64,000 bases of DNA from contig NW_024104151.1 in the NCBI RefSeq assembly GCF_003945595.2, positions 950,501 to 1,014,500 on the forward strand. The letters run 5' to 3'. The notes below the pieces were generated by a model that saw only the letters and a program-made list of their open reading frames with translations, made no database searches and had not been told where the DNA came from. The position numbers were made by a program, and so were the translations under genes. Positions 62,968 to 64,000 of the stretch are shown one piece after another. Position 1 is the stretch's first letter. Every line of letters starts with the position of its first letter. This stretch comes from Pipra filicauda. Taxonomy: Eukaryota > Chordata > Aves > Passeriformes > Pipridae.

Positions 62968-63352
62968 ATCATAGAAATATAGAGTTGTTAAGGTTGGAAA
63001 AGACCTCTAGAAGGTCACCAAGTCCAACAATCAACTCAGCACTGCCTCCATGTTCACCACTGAACCGTGTCCTCAAGTGCCACATCCACATATTTTTTGA
63101 ACCCTTCCAGGAATGGTGACTCCACCAGTGCCCCAGGCATCTTGTGCCAGGGCTTTACAACCCTCTCCATGAAGAACTTTTTCCCAGTATCTAATTGAAA
63201 CATCCTCTGGTACAACCTGAGGTCATTTCCTCTCATCCTGTTAATGGTTCTTGCAGGTTAAGTTCACTGGGAATAATATGTCCCCAGTCATCAAGCAGCA
63301 TATGGTCCTTGTCCCTGAGCATTTTCAAGCTCCACCCAAGGCTTCCTGGGCT
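62968..63352 (-). mobile_element. CR1 3'-end fragment (reverse)
   Basis: The + strand begins ATCATAGAAATATAGAGTTG and continues with clear reversed CR1 words: GGTTGGAAAAGACCTCTAGA, AAGTCCAACAATCAACTCAG, CTTGTGCCAGGG and AAGAACTTTTTCCCAGTATC. Reading frames on the - strand are 3' ORF2 remnants. About 0.39 kb, right edge approximate. Confidence 0.9.
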
Positions 63353-64000
63353 GATGCATTTTGTGATAAAAGCACAAAAACAGCAATGAGGCACTGAGGT
63401 GATGCCAATGGTGCTGCTCACAAAGGACGGTTAGGTGGGTTCTAGTTCCCCCTTTGTGCTGGCAGTGGCACATACCCTTGCTGTCCCAGAGGGTGGCCAG
63501 GTACTACCTCTGGGGCTCCTGGGATGAAGCACAGAGCTTGGAGCATGTTCCCTTCCCTTCTGGGGAGTCAGCCAGTGCTCGTTTCTCTGTGCAAGGGAGG
63601 GAAGAGCAAAACCACAACATTGTTTCCCAAACCACTGAAATCATTCTCCTTGCTTTGGCACTGATTCCTAAGCTTCTCTCTTTGCTATGGGGCTTTAGTA
63701 TGTGTTTAAGGTTAAGCACATTCTTAAGTTGTTTCCTGGATTAGGAACCATTGAAAACAGATAAAGTGTCTTGTGTAAGGGTGTGCAAGACAAAAGGATG
63801 GTTGGCATGGCAACGGCTGAAAGATTTCCCTGGTGCAAGAAGCCAGAGTACAGTGAGCAGAGGAATGTTTGTCCCCCCTTGTCTGTCTATCTGATGGCTG
63901 CCAGGAGGCCCAGCCAGCCTCTGGATCCTCCCAGCCACTCAAAGGTGGTCAGCCTTCACACCTTGCTCAGGGCTGGGTAATGGGTAGAGATATCTTCTTT
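63353..64000. other. Upstream intergenic region, no gene recognised
   Basis: Ordinary-composition sequence to the window end. Short open frames match no known protein. Confidence 0.5.

Noticed and set aside
28000..64000. tRNA, rRNA, CRISPR or bacterial-type operons
   Set aside because: None seen; the sequence is vertebrate nuclear DNA with CR1 repeats and no prokaryotic gene layout.

Overview
The window looks like a bird nuclear chromosome. Several 3'-terminal fragments and one longer internally deleted copy of CR1 LINEs, with the CR1-type ending (ATTCTGTGATTCTG), are scattered through it, there are no mammalian SINEs, genes are broken into exons with GT/AG splice sites, and GC-rich CpG islands sit in an AT-rich background. 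The identification is from sequence reading and memory of protein families; nothing was searched.

Layout. (1) 1-666 holds the end of SLC44A5 (choline-transporter-like family) on the + strand: intron and last coding exon, followed by a long AT-rich 3' UTR and intergenic DNA to about 11.8 kb, interrupted by an isolated 0.2-kb CpG island at about 5.45-5.64 kb. (2) 11.8-22.2 kb holds a complete LHX8 gene on the - strand: eight coding exons whose splice sites and phases all join into one 347-residue LIM-homeodomain protein. SLC44A5 and LHX8 are convergent (tail to tail), which matches the mammalian neighbourhood as I remember it. (3) 21.2-28.0 kb is a run of several CpG islands covering the first two LHX8 coding exons and its upstream region, the pattern typical of a developmentally regulated transcription-factor gene. 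(4) 28-64 kb is the region upstream of LHX8. I find no convincing protein-coding exon there. It contains a dead CR1 copy with two internal joins (about 34.8-36.9 kb), smaller CR1 pieces, homopolymer tracts, and a few AT-rich clusters of homeodomain, POU and E-box type sites that could be distal enhancers.

Biologically the window is the regulatory and coding territory of LHX8, a transcription factor of basal-forebrain cholinergic neurons, craniofacial and tooth mesenchyme and oocytes, with the end of an unrelated membrane transporter gene beside it. I did not find a new multi-gene system. The most useful observations are the tiny first LHX8 intron, which is a multiple of three and open in frame, so retention would lengthen the protein by 60 residues; a candidate upstream non-coding exon; the orphan CpG island; and the candidate distal elements.
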